Assembly (NCBI GenBank): GCA_945897075.1
Contig: CAMDEX010000025.1
Location: 1-36,670 of the forward strand
Source: Litorilinea aerophila
GTDB lineage: Bacteria > Chloroflexota > Anaerolineae > Caldilineales > Caldilineaceae
Length of the DNA: 36,670 bases
Reading direction: 5' to 3'
Part shown: positions 27,701 through 35,666 of the stretch, one piece after another
How the letters are laid out: each line of letters starts with the position of its first letter
How positions within the stretch are numbered: the stretch's first letter is position 1
Notes under the pieces: generated by a model
The model's database searches: none
Told to the model about the DNA's origin: nothing
The model's input: the letters and a program-made list of their open reading frames with translations, nothing else
Made by a program: the position numbers and the translations under genes

Positions 27701-29695
27701 AGCAATACGCTCACCGCCGTGCGCTTGACCGACGGCAGCAAATTGGATGTGCCAGCGGGCGAGCAGCCCAGCTTTCTGGTCTTTGACGCGGTCAGCGAAC
27801 GGCTCTACGTCTCCAACCATCTGGACGGCTCGCTCAGTGTCTTCGATTGGGAAGCGCGGGAGCTGCGCCGTTTGCAGCTAGGCCAGGGTGCCTACGGTCT
27901 GGCCTTTGATAAGAATCTACGTCGTCTCTATATGGCGAATATAGACAGCCGTAGTATCAGCGTCGTTGAATTGGATCAGGCAGGCGATCCAACCCACATT
28001 GGCGATATTCGGCTGAATTGCCGTCCGTGGACAGTCGGCGTCAACGACATCAATGGCCGGGTCTACGCCGTCTGCCCAGAAGAGGAGCGGGTACATATCT
28101 ACCAGCCTGACGACTATGCCTACGTGGGCTGGCTGCCCACAGGCCGGGGCGCGGGCGAGGGCATCGCCTTTGACCCGGTGACCAGCCGCATCTTTGTTAC
28201 CAACGCCGATGATGACAGCGTGACCGTCATCTCTGACGGCGGGCCTGTACTGGTGCTGACACCCACCGCCACACCGACGCCCACTCCCACCCAGCCGGCT
28301 ATCTGTCCCGCTCTGGCCGACCCATTTGAACCGGATGACAGGCCGGAACAGGCCCGGCTGCTGCCTTTGGATAATCTGACCGCCAGCGGTACACTCCATG
28401 CACCCGGTGCAGCCGACTGGTTCCGTCTGGATTTGCCCAGCCAGGACATAGCCCGTGCCTATCTCTTTGCAGCGGATGTGGCGGATCAGAATCTGCTTGT
28501 GCGTATGGAACTCTTTGCCAGCGACGGGGCCACGCTGCTTGCAACCAGCTTTGGCCGGGTTGTGTTGAACACGCCAGTCGAAGGCGGCACATTCTATCTG
28601 CGTATGAGCAACAGCAGCGCCTATGCGGATTGCAACAGCAGCTATACCCTGCGCACGACTACCTTTGCCACAGACAAAACGATCTTTCTGCCCCTGCTGG
28701 AAGGCGGCGACGGCGGCGCAAACAGCCAACGCATGACAAGCCGGGGCGTGCAGATCGCCCAATGGCCGCTGGAATACCCGGCGCGTGCGCTGGCCGTGCA
28801 AGGCAATGGGCTGATCCTGGCTGGCGAGGGGCAGGTAAGCCAACACGCTGCCGACGGTAGACTGCTCTGGCAGGTGGCAGGCGATGCCCGTCCGCAGCAG
28901 ATAGTGGCTGGATCGTCTCTGCTGTACCTAAGCGGTTGGGGTGAGCAGCCAGCCAGCGGCTGGATTCCGTTGAACCCGGACGCGGCCAGCACATTACCCG
29001 CTGCACAGGCAGGTGGATCGGTCACTTTCTATGATCCAGCGAACGGCGTAGTGCGCACCCGCATTGAGGGTCTGAACCGACCGAGCGGGCTGGCTGAGAA
29101 TGGGGCGGGGCTATGGATCGCCGAGACAGGCGGCAAGCGTCTGCTTCTGGCCGATCCCACTTCGGGGCAGATTGTGCGAAGTATGGCGCTGGACGAGTCC
29201 CCGTATGTACTGCGTTCCGTGGCGGAGGGGGTCTTTGTCACCCTGCCCGGCGGCAACCGGGTGATCTTTGTGGAAAACAGCGGCGCGATCCGCTGGCAGG
29301 TGGAGCTGGACGGGCTGGGGTTGCCCCAGGACATCGCCTACGATGGACGCAGCAACCGGCTCTACGTCCTGTATATGCTGGCCCCCCGCTACGGCCAAGT
29401 GGCTGTGCTGGATGGGACAAGCGGCGAGCGGCTGGCAACCATTGAGCCGACACTCAGCCGCCCCCTGCGCGCGGCCCAAGCCCTGGCCCTAGACCCGGAG
29501 AGCGGCTATCTGCTGATCAGCACCTTCCAAGGGATCGAACAGTTCGCATTGACCGATTTGCAGCCCGCGGGACGGTTGAGCGGCGGCTGGTTTGCTGGGC
29601 CATTCAGCTTTGCGCTGGCAGAATCGGCGGGCACAGCAGGACAAATCTGGTCAATTGATGGCAGGCAGGGTTCGGCTGTCCAGATCATACGCTGA
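24743..29695 (+). CDS. Giant exported protein: clan GH-A domain nested in a DUF11-like fold, Thr-Pro linker, two beta-propellers and a PPC-like domain
   Basis: 1650 aa. It starts with a signal peptide (residues 1-34, [21 protein letters not shown]). Residues 48-130 are the first half of a DUF11-like beta-sandwich ([12 protein letters not shown]...[16 protein letters not shown]). A (beta/alpha)8-type glycosidase-like domain follows (about 133-455) with IQIWNEPN (E253, likely acid/base) and VMLSETGYE (E374, likely nucleophile). Residues 462-510 finish the sandwich ([20 protein letters not shown]). Then come a Thr-Pro linker (510-867), YVTN-type propeller repeats ([20 protein letters not shown] and relatives, 867-1170), a PPC-like domain (DPFEPDD...[10 protein letters not shown]) and a second propeller (1320-1650). 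Likely extracellular or surface-bound carbohydrate-binding or -cleaving; substrate unknown. GGGAGG lies 11 bases before the ATG. Confidence 0.88.
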   Translation: MGNSTRKRIEQSRMVLQILLVVILLAGQVYPASAIEPNTGPLEPAQADAAVLSVGASASPSYQSAGGLVTYQVTGVNSGSNSGTDFRVSFTLPAGFSYKTGTTKLTINDALISTANPSISGRTLTFAALPLPARRSDSYFGINTFVQERCGDQQYMDWQLDRAKNLLGWHGYVKQMFYGILLDTTEPKQCWIDFINGAYDRGLQPIIRLQSTFNGNYWEKPSDFAAMAQAFKRVTENLPRRDGFKLYIQIWNEPNLNVEWGGQANPKEYGKLLTESAAAIRSIGDGRIVLMNGPLSPGGNISPLTFNYQMFRDVPASLWAWDVWGAHPYPANHPPEYNIHRGSATYPQLTIDSYQMEVEQIAAWGRKGIKVMLSETGYELWNNTFGWEGFPAVDDGLRGNYMLGGFRDYWKGWAEIVGVVPYQLSDPTNVWTNWNWIDGNGDSYGNPRPQYIKVRDNVDKGDTFASSRVDIVFQAWTSNIAGTHYATLGATASNASVGGTGQAAPVTIYSSSATATPTFTPGPTRTATPTKTVTPTKTPGSTPTPTATRTSIATATRTSIATATQTPTATATPTATQTPTQTPTATDTGTPTATETSTPTATSVPTNTSTSTPTLTPTATQTPTSTATPTPTATDTATATPTPTPTPTPTPTLTPTATNTPTPTPTATSSPTSTPTATNTATSTPTLDPTIAAQMTAEATLTATHPPTETPTSTPTPTETPTATPTDTPTATPTHTATATPTHTATATPTHTATATPTHTPTATPTHTPTTTPTHTPTTTPTHTATTTPTHTPTSTPTQTPSGTATATATPTATPTATATLTFTPIATATPTATATQTATSTPTETPSATPTTTPTVTATAIPTIELGVLAVVQVGQQPHGVTVDSTHRRVYVANHRSNNLTVLDADSLEVLESISLGDAVGPNGLAVMTSTQQVFVASKFSNSLTAVEAAARGTRTILWRSPTGSQPDGVALHSQLPLAYVANFGSNTLTAVRLTDGSKLDVPAGEQPSFLVFDAVSERLYVSNHLDGSLSVFDWEARELRRLQLGQGAYGLAFDKNLRRLYMANIDSRSISVVELDQAGDPTHIGDIRLNCRPWTVGVNDINGRVYAVCPEEERVHIYQPDDYAYVGWLPTGRGAGEGIAFDPVTSRIFVTNADDDSVTVISDGGPVLVLTPTATPTPTPTQPAICPALADPFEPDDRPEQARLLPLDNLTASGTLHAPGAADWFRLDLPSQDIARAYLFAADVADQNLLVRMELFASDGATLLATSFGRVVLNTPVEGGTFYLRMSNSSAYADCNSSYTLRTTTFATDKTIFLPLLEGGDGGANSQRMTSRGVQIAQWPLEYPARALAVQGNGLILAGEGQVSQHAADGRLLWQVAGDARPQQIVAGSSLLYLSGWGEQPASGWIPLNPDAASTLPAAQAGGSVTFYDPANGVVRTRIEGLNRPSGLAENGAGLWIAETGGKRLLLADPTSGQIVRSMALDESPYVLRSVAEGVFVTLPGGNRVIFVENSGAIRWQVELDGLGLPQDIAYDGRSNRLYVLYMLAPRYGQVAVLDGTSGERLATIEPTLSRPLRAAQALALDPESGYLLISTFQGIEQFALTDLQPAGRLSGGWFAGPFSFALAESAGTAGQIWSIDGRQGSAVQIIR
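26272..27345 (+). repeat. Thr-Pro linker with nine 24-bp tandem units
   Basis: About 1.07 kb of ACN-CCN codons. Within it, 26912-27127 is a regular tandem array of 24-bp units with the core CCGACTCATACA, giving TPTHTATA octapeptides. Units drift from CAGCGACGGCG to CACCGACGACG along the array, as expected from stepwise duplication. Confidence 0.9.
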
Positions 29696-29737
29696 TCTGT
29701 ACGTGCTGTGAACATTTGCGCAAAATCTGATAGGATA

Positions 29738-29769
29738 GACGGGCCGGGCGCAACTGCGTCTGGCCCGTC
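29738..29769 (+). terminator. Long GC-rich hairpin between the giant gene and the epimerase gene
   Basis: GACGGGCC (29738-29745) pairs with GGCCCGTC (29762-29769), and an inner GGCGC/GCGTC extends the stem to about 13 pairs around AACT. No T-tract follows, so it may be a weak terminator or an RNA structure in the leader of the epimerase gene. TGATAGGAT just upstream could be an extended -10. Confidence 0.5.
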
Positions 29770-29790
29770 TGCTTATGAAAGGAATTCTTT

Positions 29791-31026
29791 ATGTACACTG
29801 ACAATCCCCACGCTCCCACCCCACCGCTTCTACTCTCGGCGCAAGGGCGCGCAAGGCTGCTTGCCGTCTACCGAGACGGTCTGTTGCACGACACCCTGCC
29901 CTTCTGGCTGCCCCGCGCCGTGGACGAGGAGTATGGGGGCTATCTGCTCTTCCGTGATCGAGATGGATCCCTGCTGGACACGGACAAGGGTGTCTGGCAG
30001 CACGGACGTTTTGCCTGGCTGCTGGCAACCCTGCACAGCCAGGTGGAGGCGCGGCCCGAATGGTTGCGTCTTTCCCGCCACGGCATTGACTTTCTGCGCG
30101 CCCACGGCTTTGATAGCGATGGGCGTATGTATTTCCACCTGACCAGAGAGGGCCACCCCCTGCGCAAGCGGCGCTATATCTTCTCCGAGACCTTTATGGT
30201 GGCGGCGCTGGCGGCTTATGGCAAAGCCGCAGGCGACGCCCAGGCCGTGCAGGAAGCGGTCGATCTTTTCGGGCTCATCATCCGCTACCTGACCACACCC
30301 GGTCTGCTGCCACCTAAAGTCAACCCGGCCGTGCGCCCCAGCAAGGGGCTGGCGATCCCGATGATTCTGATCGTCACTGCACAGATTTTGCGGGAATCGG
30401 TAGACGACCCGACCCCGTACACCGAACAAATTGACCGTTGCATCGCCGAGATCGAGCGGGATTTTATGAAGCCAGAATTGGCAGCAGTGCTGGAATCGGT
30501 GGGACCCAACGGGGAGTTTTCCGATCACTTCGACGGGCGACTGCTCAACCCCGGCCACGCCATCGAGGCTGCCTGGTTTGTCCTGCACGAGGCCAAAGTG
30601 CGCGGCAGGGATGAACGGCTGATCCGGCTGGGTACGACGATTCTGGACTGGATGTGGCGTTGGGGCTGGGACGAGGAGTACGGCGGCATCATCTATTACC
30701 GGGATGTGAAGGGGCTGCCTGTGCAAGAGTATTGGCACGACATGAAATTCTGGTGGCCGCAGAATGAGGCGATCATCGCCACACTGCTGGCCTACCAGCT
30801 CACCGGCGACGCGAAGTACGCCCGCTGGCATCAGATGATCCACGACTGGGCCTACCGCCACTTCCCCGACCCAGAGTACGGTGAGTGGTTCGGCTATCTG
30901 CACAGGGACGGGCGGCTCTCGACGACTCTCAAAGGCAACCTCTGGAAAGGGCCGTTCCACATGCCCCGCATGCAACTGGTCTGTTGGCAAATTCTGGAGG
31001 AGATGCGAAGAGAGGAAAATCTTTGA
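29791..31026 (+). CDS. N-acylglucosamine 2-epimerase (AGE) family sugar isomerase
   Basis: 411-aa (alpha/alpha)6-barrel enzyme of the AGE family, which interconverts N-acylglucosamine/N-acylmannosamine or related sugars; family length is about 400. Signature segments are DEEYGGYLLFRDRDG, WQHGRFAWLLATL, RRYIFSETFMVAALAAYGKA, LNPGHAIEAAWF (catalytic-type H257), KFWWPQNEAIIATLLAY and GPFHMPRM (second catalytic-type H390). Cytosolic; no signal peptide. ATG at 29791 follows AAAGGA with an 8-nt spacer. It comes 95 bp after the glycosidase-like giant gene, so a role in using sugars released outside is possible. Its TGA stop lies inside the -35 box of the next promoter. Cellobiose 2-epimerase cannot be excluded. 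Confidence 0.92.
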   Translation: MYTDNPHAPTPPLLLSAQGRARLLAVYRDGLLHDTLPFWLPRAVDEEYGGYLLFRDRDGSLLDTDKGVWQHGRFAWLLATLHSQVEARPEWLRLSRHGIDFLRAHGFDSDGRMYFHLTREGHPLRKRRYIFSETFMVAALAAYGKAAGDAQAVQEAVDLFGLIIRYLTTPGLLPPKVNPAVRPSKGLAIPMILIVTAQILRESVDDPTPYTEQIDRCIAEIERDFMKPELAAVLESVGPNGEFSDHFDGRLLNPGHAIEAAWFVLHEAKVRGRDERLIRLGTTILDWMWRWGWDEEYGGIIYYRDVKGLPVQEYWHDMKFWWPQNEAIIATLLAYQLTGDAKYARWHQMIHDWAYRHFPDPEYGEWFGYLHRDGRLSTTLKGNLWKGPFHMPRMQLVCWQILEEMRREENL

Positions 31027-31051
31027 CAATTTCCGCCTTCCTTGCTATATT
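31023..31051 (+). promoter_or_regulatory. Consensus promoter of the riboswitch-lysC transcript
   Basis: TTGACA (31023-31028), 17-bp spacer, TATATT (31046-31051). The epimerase stop codon TGA (31024-31026) is part of the -35 hexamer. Transcription should start near 31058, about 19 bases before the riboswitch P1 stem. Confidence 0.85.
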
Positions 31052-31076
31052 TTTCAACAACAATCGAATCGTACGA

Positions 31077-31200
31077 CTCTTATCCAGAGAGGCAGAGGGA
31101 CCGGCCCTATGAAGCCTCGGCAACCCGGTATCGAGTGGCAGCGTAGCCGCCGATAGCGCCAGGGTGCCAACTCCGGCAGACACGTTCTGGACGATGAGAG
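31077..31200 (+). promoter_or_regulatory. SAM-I (S-box) riboswitch
   Basis: P1 is CTCTTATC (31077-31084) paired with GATGAGAG (31193-31200). The conserved S-box blocks are in order: AGAGAGGCAGAGGGA, CCGGCCCTATGAAGCC, CGGCAACC, then GGTGCCAACTCC followed by GGCAGAC. These form the kink-turn and SAM-binding core of the S-box family. The arm between CGGCAACC and GGTGCCAA is longer than usual and GC-rich. Binding of S-adenosylmethionine is expected to favour the terminator at 31226. The next genes are lysC, hom and asd, all in the aspartate-to-homoserine trunk feeding methionine. Confidence 0.95.
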
Positions 31201-31225
31201 GGAAGCAGAGCAGCAGAGCAATGCA

Positions 31226-31255
31226 CCTCTTGTCTACCCAGGCGAGAGGTTTTTT
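31226..31255 (+). terminator. Riboswitch-controlled intrinsic terminator
   Basis: CCTCTTG (31226-31232) pairs with CGAGAGG (31243-31249), then a run of six T (31250-31255). It lies 26 bases after P1, as expected for the expression platform of the SAM-I riboswitch. Confidence 0.88.
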
Positions 31256-31430
31256 GTTGCGTGTTGCGTATTGCGTAGGCAGTGACCAACAGGGACAGAT
31301 GCAGTTTGTCTGGTAGTCAGAAACGTGAAGCGTGAAGACGTGAAACGTGAGAGTATGTCATGTGATCTCACGTTTCACCACTACCGACCAATTGCATCGG
31401 CCCCCGCCAACATCATTACCTACTCCGTAC
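31256..31430 (+). repeat. Dispersed intergenic repeat, copy 1, with GTGAAAC hairpin
   Basis: Starts directly after the terminator T-run with GCGTATTGCGTAGGCAGTGA and runs through GTGAAGC/GTGAAAC heptamers to CCGCCAACATCATTACCTAC. The same order of blocks recurs at 34371-34564. Inside is a perfect 13-bp stem (31340-31352 with 31366-31378) with a 13-base loop. Confidence 0.8.
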
Positions 31431-31480
31431 CAGCGCAAGATCGACGGTATATGCGTTAGTCGTCCGCCACTACACGTAGT

Positions 31481-31532
31481 GCGTGGTGCGTGGATCAATC
31501 GTCACTACTGCTTGACGCACTACGCACCACGC
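31481..31532 (+). repeat. Inverted repeat built of GTGCGTG/GTGCGTA heptamers
   Basis: Positions 31481-31493 (GCGTGGTGCGTGG) pair with 31520-31532 (CTACGCACCACGC), 13 pairs with one wobble. The surrounding spacer (31431-31749) has no gene. It also holds CTAACGC/GCGTTAG (31581-31598), two GTGGC-3 nt-GCCAC mini-hairpins (near 31545 and 31686) and a twice-used CCGTACCAGCG. Confidence 0.7.
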
Positions 31533-31619
31533 CGCCTTTTAACTTGTGGCTTCGCCACCGTATTCCGTACCAGCGAGGAACTAACGCACAAGCGTTAGTC
31601 GGTCGGCCAAGCATCTGAA

Positions 31620-31662
31620 ACGTGAAACGTGAGTTTACGTGACGTACTCTCACGTTTCACGT
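31620..31662 (+). repeat. Second GTGAAAC-type hairpin before lysC
   Basis: ACGTGAAACGTGAG (31620-31633) pairs perfectly with CTCACGTTTCACGT (31649-31662), 14 bp with a 15-base loop. More heptamer-like copies (CTTCACGTTTTCG) follow. Confidence 0.8.
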
Positions 31663-31749
31663 CTTCACGTTTTCGCACGCAAATCGTGGCTCTGCCACCG
31701 TATGCACTACGTCAGACAGAATCGTTCCCAGCACGCGAGGTACTATCCA

Positions 31750-33174
31750 ATGATCGTCATGAAATTCGGCGGCACATCGGTCGGTTCGACAGAGGCGATT
31801 GCGGCCACGGCTGCGATTGTGGCCCAGAAGGTGGCGGAGCAGGCCAAGACGGCCCGACCGGGCGTTGTGGTCGTCACCAGCGCCATGAGCGGTGTCACCA
31901 ACACACTGATTGATTCGGCCAACGCCGCGGCACAGGGCGACGAAGCCCCCTACCGGGAAGCACGCAGCAGCCTGCTGGTCAAACACCAGGTGGTCGTCGG
32001 CCAGCTCATCGAAGACGGCGTGGAGCGGGCCGCGCTGGGCCGCCTTTTTGACAACCGGCTGCGCGAGTACGAGCGTCTCTGTCGGAGCATCGCCGTCCTG
32101 GGCGAGCTGACCGACCGGGGCATGGATGTTGTCTCTGGGATGGGCGAACGGCTGAGCGCGCCCCTGTTGGCGGCTGTGCTGCGCGCCAATGGGTTGCAGG
32201 CGCAGTTTATCGACGCCGGCGAATTGGTGATTACCGACGACAATTTTGGCAGCGCCAGCCCGTTGATGGAGAAAACCTACACCCGTTGTACGGAGCGTCT
32301 GCTACCGATGATGCAGAGCGGTGTTGTGCCCGTCATCACCGGCTTTGTGGGGGCCACGGAAAAGGGCATCCCCACGACGTTGGGGCGGGGTGGCTCGGAC
32401 TATTCGGGGGCAATCATCGGCGCGGCACTGGGCGTGGACGAGATTCAGATTTGGACGGATGTGGACGGGGTGATGACCGCGGATCCCCGTGTTGTCAAAA
32501 ACGCCCGCTGTCTGGAGGAATTGACCTACGAGGAGGTGGCGGAGTTGGCCTTCTACGGGGCCAAAGTGCTGCACCCCAAGACGGTGACGCCCGCCATCGA
32601 GAAGAAAATTGCTGTGCGCGTGCTCAATACCTTCAACCCGACCCACCCCGGCACGCGCATTGTGGAGTCCACACCCAACCGGCCGCTGGGCGTGAAGGCC
32701 ATCACCGCCATCAAAGATATGCAGATGATTACAGTGGCTGGGCGGGGGATGATGGGTGTGCCGGGCATCGCAGCGCGCACCTTTGGCGCGGTGGCCCGCC
32801 AGAGCGCCAATGTGCTGATGATCAGCCAGAGTAGCAGCGAGCAGAGCATCTGTTTTGTGGTGCCCGGCAAAGAGGGGGAACGGGTGGCCCAGGCACTGCG
32901 CAGCGAATTCGAGCGGGAGCTGGGGCAGCATCTGATCGAGGATATCCACAGCCAGAACGAAATTGTGATTGTGGCCGTCGTCGGCTCCGGCATGAAGGGC
33001 ACGCCGGGCATTGCGGCCCGTGTCTTCAACGCACTGGGCAGCCACAAGATAAACGTCATCGCCATTGCCCAGGGCGCCAGCGAAGCCAACATCAGCCTCG
33101 TCGTCATTCGTGCCGCGGCGGACATAGCCGTGCAGGCCATCCACGACGCATTTGAGTTAGGGACTGGGGAATAG
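31750..33174 (+). CDS. lysC: Aspartate kinase
   Basis: Catalyses ATP-dependent phosphorylation of L-aspartate, the first step toward lysine, threonine and methionine. 474 aa from the ATG at 31750 (GAGG, 10-nt spacer). The open frame extends upstream to 31639 through repeat DNA and is not used. Motifs: KFGGTSVGS at the N-terminus, TSAMSGVTN, GMGERLSAPL, TLGRGGSDYSGAIIGAAL and EIQIWTDVDGVMTADPR. Two ACT-type regulatory segments follow (ITVAGRGMMGVPGIAARTFG and GSGMKGTPGIAARVFNALGS), like the kinase half of ThrA, so feedback control is likely. The last residues (GTGE) and the stop are encoded by an inverted repeat. It is first in the lysC-hom-asd cluster, about 550 bases downstream of the SAM-I riboswitch. 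Confidence 0.96.
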   Translation: MIVMKFGGTSVGSTEAIAATAAIVAQKVAEQAKTARPGVVVVTSAMSGVTNTLIDSANAAAQGDEAPYREARSSLLVKHQVVVGQLIEDGVERAALGRLFDNRLREYERLCRSIAVLGELTDRGMDVVSGMGERLSAPLLAAVLRANGLQAQFIDAGELVITDDNFGSASPLMEKTYTRCTERLLPMMQSGVVPVITGFVGATEKGIPTTLGRGGSDYSGAIIGAALGVDEIQIWTDVDGVMTADPRVVKNARCLEELTYEEVAELAFYGAKVLHPKTVTPAIEKKIAVRVLNTFNPTHPGTRIVESTPNRPLGVKAITAIKDMQMITVAGRGMMGVPGIAARTFGAVARQSANVLMISQSSSEQSICFVVPGKEGERVAQALRSEFERELGQHLIEDIHSQNEIVIVAVVGSGMKGTPGIAARVFNALGSHKINVIAIAQGASEANISLVVIRAAADIAVQAIHDAFELGTGE

Positions 33175-33231
33175 GGACTGGGGACTGGGGATCGGGACAC
33201 GCCCAGTCCCCAGTCCCCAATCCCCAGTCCC
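33160..33231 (+). repeat. 30-bp inverted repeat of GGGGACT/CCCCAGT heptamers at the lysC 3' end
   Basis: Left arm 33160-33189 (GGGACTG heptamers) and right arm 33202-33231 (CCCCAGT, CCCCAAT heptamers) match at 28 of 30 positions around a 12-base loop. The lysC stop TAG (33172-33174) lies in the left arm. The right-arm unit CCCCA(A/G)T equals the heptamer I recall for cyanobacterial STRR1 repeats. Confidence 0.9.
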
Positions 33232-33256
33232 CACCACCAGAAAGGATTTCTCACCT

Positions 33257-34366
33257 ATGCAACAACTACCCGTCATTCTCTTTGGCCTGGGCGGTGTCGG
33301 TCGGGCGCTGGTGCGCCAGATTTTAGACAACCGGGACTTTCACGCCGATCAGTATGATCTGGAGATGCGCCTTTTGGCCCTGTGCGACAGCCGCAGCGCG
33401 CTGATCGAGCCGATGGAGGGCTTACACGACCAGCAGATCGAGGAGGCGCTGGCCCTGAAAGCGGCGGGCCAATCCCTGGCAGCGCACGATCTGGGCGGTT
33501 CGCAGGACGATCTGGCGGCGATTGTGGACATCGCGGGGAGACAGGGGACTGTCGTCGTTGATTGTACGGCCACGGCAGAGACCCTCCCCGCGCTCTTCTT
33601 TGCCTTGAAGCGGGGCTACAAAGTTGTCCTGGCCAACAAGAAACCCCTCACCGACACACAGGAGGCATACAACCGGCTCACCCGAGCCGGCGCCACCGCG
33701 GGCCATCCCCGCAGCCTCTCCACTACGCGCTGGGAGACGACCGTCGGCGCGGGTCTGCCGGTCATCGCCACCCTCAACCGGCTGGTGGCCAGCGGCGATG
33801 AGATTACACGCATGGCCGGCACCTTCAGCGGCACACTGGGCTATCTGATGACCGGTCTGCAGGAAGGGCGACCCTTTAGCGCGGTGGTGCGCGAGGCCCA
33901 CAAACTCGGCTACACCGAGCCGGACCCCCGCGACGACCTGGGCGGCGTGGATGTGGCGCGCAAGGCGCTGATCCTGGCGCGTGGCCTGGGCTGGCGGCTG
34001 GACATGGCGGATGTGGCCGTGACCGGTCTCTACCCGGCGGAGATGGCCCGCCTGTCGGTGGCGGAGTTTATGGCCGCATTGCCGGAACTGGACAGCCATT
34101 TCGCCCGCCTGGTGGCGGATGCGGCCGCGCAGGGCAAAGTCCTGCGCTATGCCGCCACTGTCGAAAATGGCGCGTGTCAGGTCGGCCCCGTGGCCGTCTC
34201 GGCGGACAGCCCGCTCGGTCGTCTCTCCGGCACGGACAATCTGATTGAGATCAGCAGCCGCTGGTACCAGCCCAACCCGCTGGTCATCCAGGGACGGGGC
34301 GCGGGGGTGGATGCCACCGCGGCGGGCGTGTTGAGCGATATTGTGGAACTAGCGTTTACAAAATGA
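33257..34366 (+). CDS. hom: Homoserine dehydrogenase
   Basis: NAD(P)-dependent reduction of aspartate semialdehyde to homoserine, the branch toward threonine and methionine. 369 aa. It has a Rossmann nucleotide site (VILFGLGGVGRALVRQIL), the ANKKPLT segment, GTFSGTLGYLMTGLQEG and the substrate-site signature GYTEPDPRDDLGGVDVARK. No C-terminal ACT domain is present, so allosteric control is probably on LysC and by the riboswitch. ATG at 33257 follows AAAGGA closely. Same strand as lysC, 82 bp after it with the heptamer hairpin in the gap. A repeat starts 5 bases after its stop. Confidence 0.96.
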   Translation: MQQLPVILFGLGGVGRALVRQILDNRDFHADQYDLEMRLLALCDSRSALIEPMEGLHDQQIEEALALKAAGQSLAAHDLGGSQDDLAAIVDIAGRQGTVVVDCTATAETLPALFFALKRGYKVVLANKKPLTDTQEAYNRLTRAGATAGHPRSLSTTRWETTVGAGLPVIATLNRLVASGDEITRMAGTFSGTLGYLMTGLQEGRPFSAVVREAHKLGYTEPDPRDDLGGVDVARKALILARGLGWRLDMADVAVTGLYPAEMARLSVAEFMAALPELDSHFARLVADAAAQGKVLRYAATVENGACQVGPVAVSADSPLGRLSGTDNLIEISSRWYQPNPLVIQGRGAGVDATAAGVLSDIVELAFTK

Positions 34367-34370
34367 GGAG

Positions 34371-34564
34371 CGTATTGCGTATTTCGTATTGCGTAGGCAG
34401 TGACGAACAGGGACATTCCCCATTGAGTTGGCAGTGAGAAACGTGAAGCGTGAAACGTGAGAGTACGTCACGTGATCTCACGTTTCACGTTTCACTCACT
34501 ACAAAACCAACTTCATCCGCCCCGCCAACATCACTTACCTACGAAATACGGAATACGCAATACG
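34371..34564 (+). repeat. Dispersed intergenic repeat, copy 2, nested inverted repeats
   Basis: The outer arms 34371-34397 (CGTATTG heptamers) and 34538-34564 (CAATACG type) pair over about 26 of 27 positions. Inside, 34443-34462 pairs with 34476-34495 over 20 bp (GTGAAAC heptamers, one wobble). The spacer block CCCCGCCAACATCACTTACCT and the left flank CAGTGACGAACAGGGACA match copy 1. It fills the hom-asd gap. Confidence 0.88.
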
Positions 34565-34598
34565 AGTTCCCCTTCAGATAGACGGAGAAAGAACTCCT

Positions 34599-35666
34599 AT
34601 GCAACCCAACAAAATCCCCGTCGGCATTTTGGGCGCGACGGGCGCGGTCGGACAACGTTTTGTGCAGATGCTCCAGGGCCATCCCTGGTTCGAGATTACG
34701 GAACTGTGCGCGTCGGAGCGCAGCGCGGGCAAGCGCTATGCCGACGCCTGTCATTGGATCCTGCGCGGGGATATGCCCGATCATCTGCGCGATGTGGTGT
34801 TGGTGGAGGGTAAGCCGGGCATCAACTGCCGGATTGTCTTCAGCGCGCTGCCCAGCGGCCCGGCGCAAGAGATTGAAGAAAGGCTGGCTGCGGCCGGCTA
34901 TATCGTCTGTAGCAATGCCAGCAGCCACCGCTACGACGACGACGTGCCCCTGCTCATCCCGGAGGTGAACCCGGAACATCTGGGGCTGATTGATGTGCAG
35001 CGGCGCAAGCGGGGCTGGGAGGGTTTCATCACCACCAACCCCAACTGCTCCACCACCCATCTGGTGGGCGCACTGCATCCCCTGCACCTCCGTTTCGGCG
35101 TGAAGAAGGTCTTTGTGGTGACGATGCAGGCCATCAGCGGCGCGGGCTACCCCGGCGTCAGTTCCATGGACATCACCGACAATGTGGTGCCTTACATCGG
35201 CAAAGAAGAGGAGAAGATCGAGCGCCGGGAGCCGCACAAACTCCTGGGCCATTTTGACGGGGAACGGGTGATCGTGCCCGATTTCGTGATCAGCGCGCAT
35301 TGCAACCGGGTGGCTGTACGCAACGGTCATCTGGAAGCGGTCAGCGTGGAGTTTGCCGAGCGCCCTTCTCTGGACGACGTGCGCCAGGCGTGGCGCGAAT
35401 ACAACCCCCTGGCCCAGCAGTTGAAGCTGCCCAGCGCGCCCCAGCCCCCAATTATCTACAAAGAGGAAGTAGACCGCCCGCAGCCGCGCATGGACCGGCT
35501 GGCGGGCAGCGTGCCCGGCATGGCGACGGTCGTGGGCCGCCTGCGCGAAGACCCCCTCTTCCACGTCAAATTCCTGGCCCTGGGCCACAACACCATCCGC
35601 GGCGCGGCCGGCGGCAGCCTGCTCAACGCCGAGCTGCTGGTCTCCCAGGGGTATGTGACAAGATGA
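34599..35666 (+). CDS. asd: Aspartate-semialdehyde dehydrogenase
   Basis: Reduces beta-aspartyl phosphate to aspartate semialdehyde, the step between LysC and Hom. 355 aa, of the archaeal/fungal-like branch rather than the E. coli type. Motifs: NADP site VGILGATGAVGQRFVQML, FSALPSG, catalytic Cys in TTNPNCSTTHLVGAL, GAGYPGVSSMDI, and the catalytic His region VISAHCNRVAVRNGH. The C-terminal NTIRGAAGGSLLNAELLV is also family-typical. GGAG lies 12 nt before the ATG at 34599. The stop sits inside a GTGACAA-type repeat (35654-35680), so the last residues (VTR) may come from repeat DNA. Confidence 0.96.
   Translation: MQPNKIPVGILGATGAVGQRFVQMLQGHPWFEITELCASERSAGKRYADACHWILRGDMPDHLRDVVLVEGKPGINCRIVFSALPSGPAQEIEERLAAAGYIVCSNASSHRYDDDVPLLIPEVNPEHLGLIDVQRRKRGWEGFITTNPNCSTTHLVGALHPLHLRFGVKKVFVVTMQAISGAGYPGVSSMDITDNVVPYIGKEEEKIERREPHKLLGHFDGERVIVPDFVISAHCNRVAVRNGHLEAVSVEFAERPSLDDVRQAWREYNPLAQQLKLPSAPQPPIIYKEEVDRPQPRMDRLAGSVPGMATVVGRLREDPLFHVKFLALGHNTIRGAAGGSLLNAELLVSQGYVTR

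Noticed and set aside
25694..27820. 708-codon minus-strand frame opposite the Thr-Pro linker
   Set aside because: The Cys/Arg/Gly run (CRCRCGCR type) is the complement of ACN-CCN codons; the plus strand has clear domains.
31347..31749. Short frames between the riboswitch terminator and lysC, including an N-terminal extension of LysC from 31639
   Set aside because: They run through hairpin repeat DNA, lack ribosome sites and have no resemblance to aspartate kinase before MIVMKFGGTSVG.
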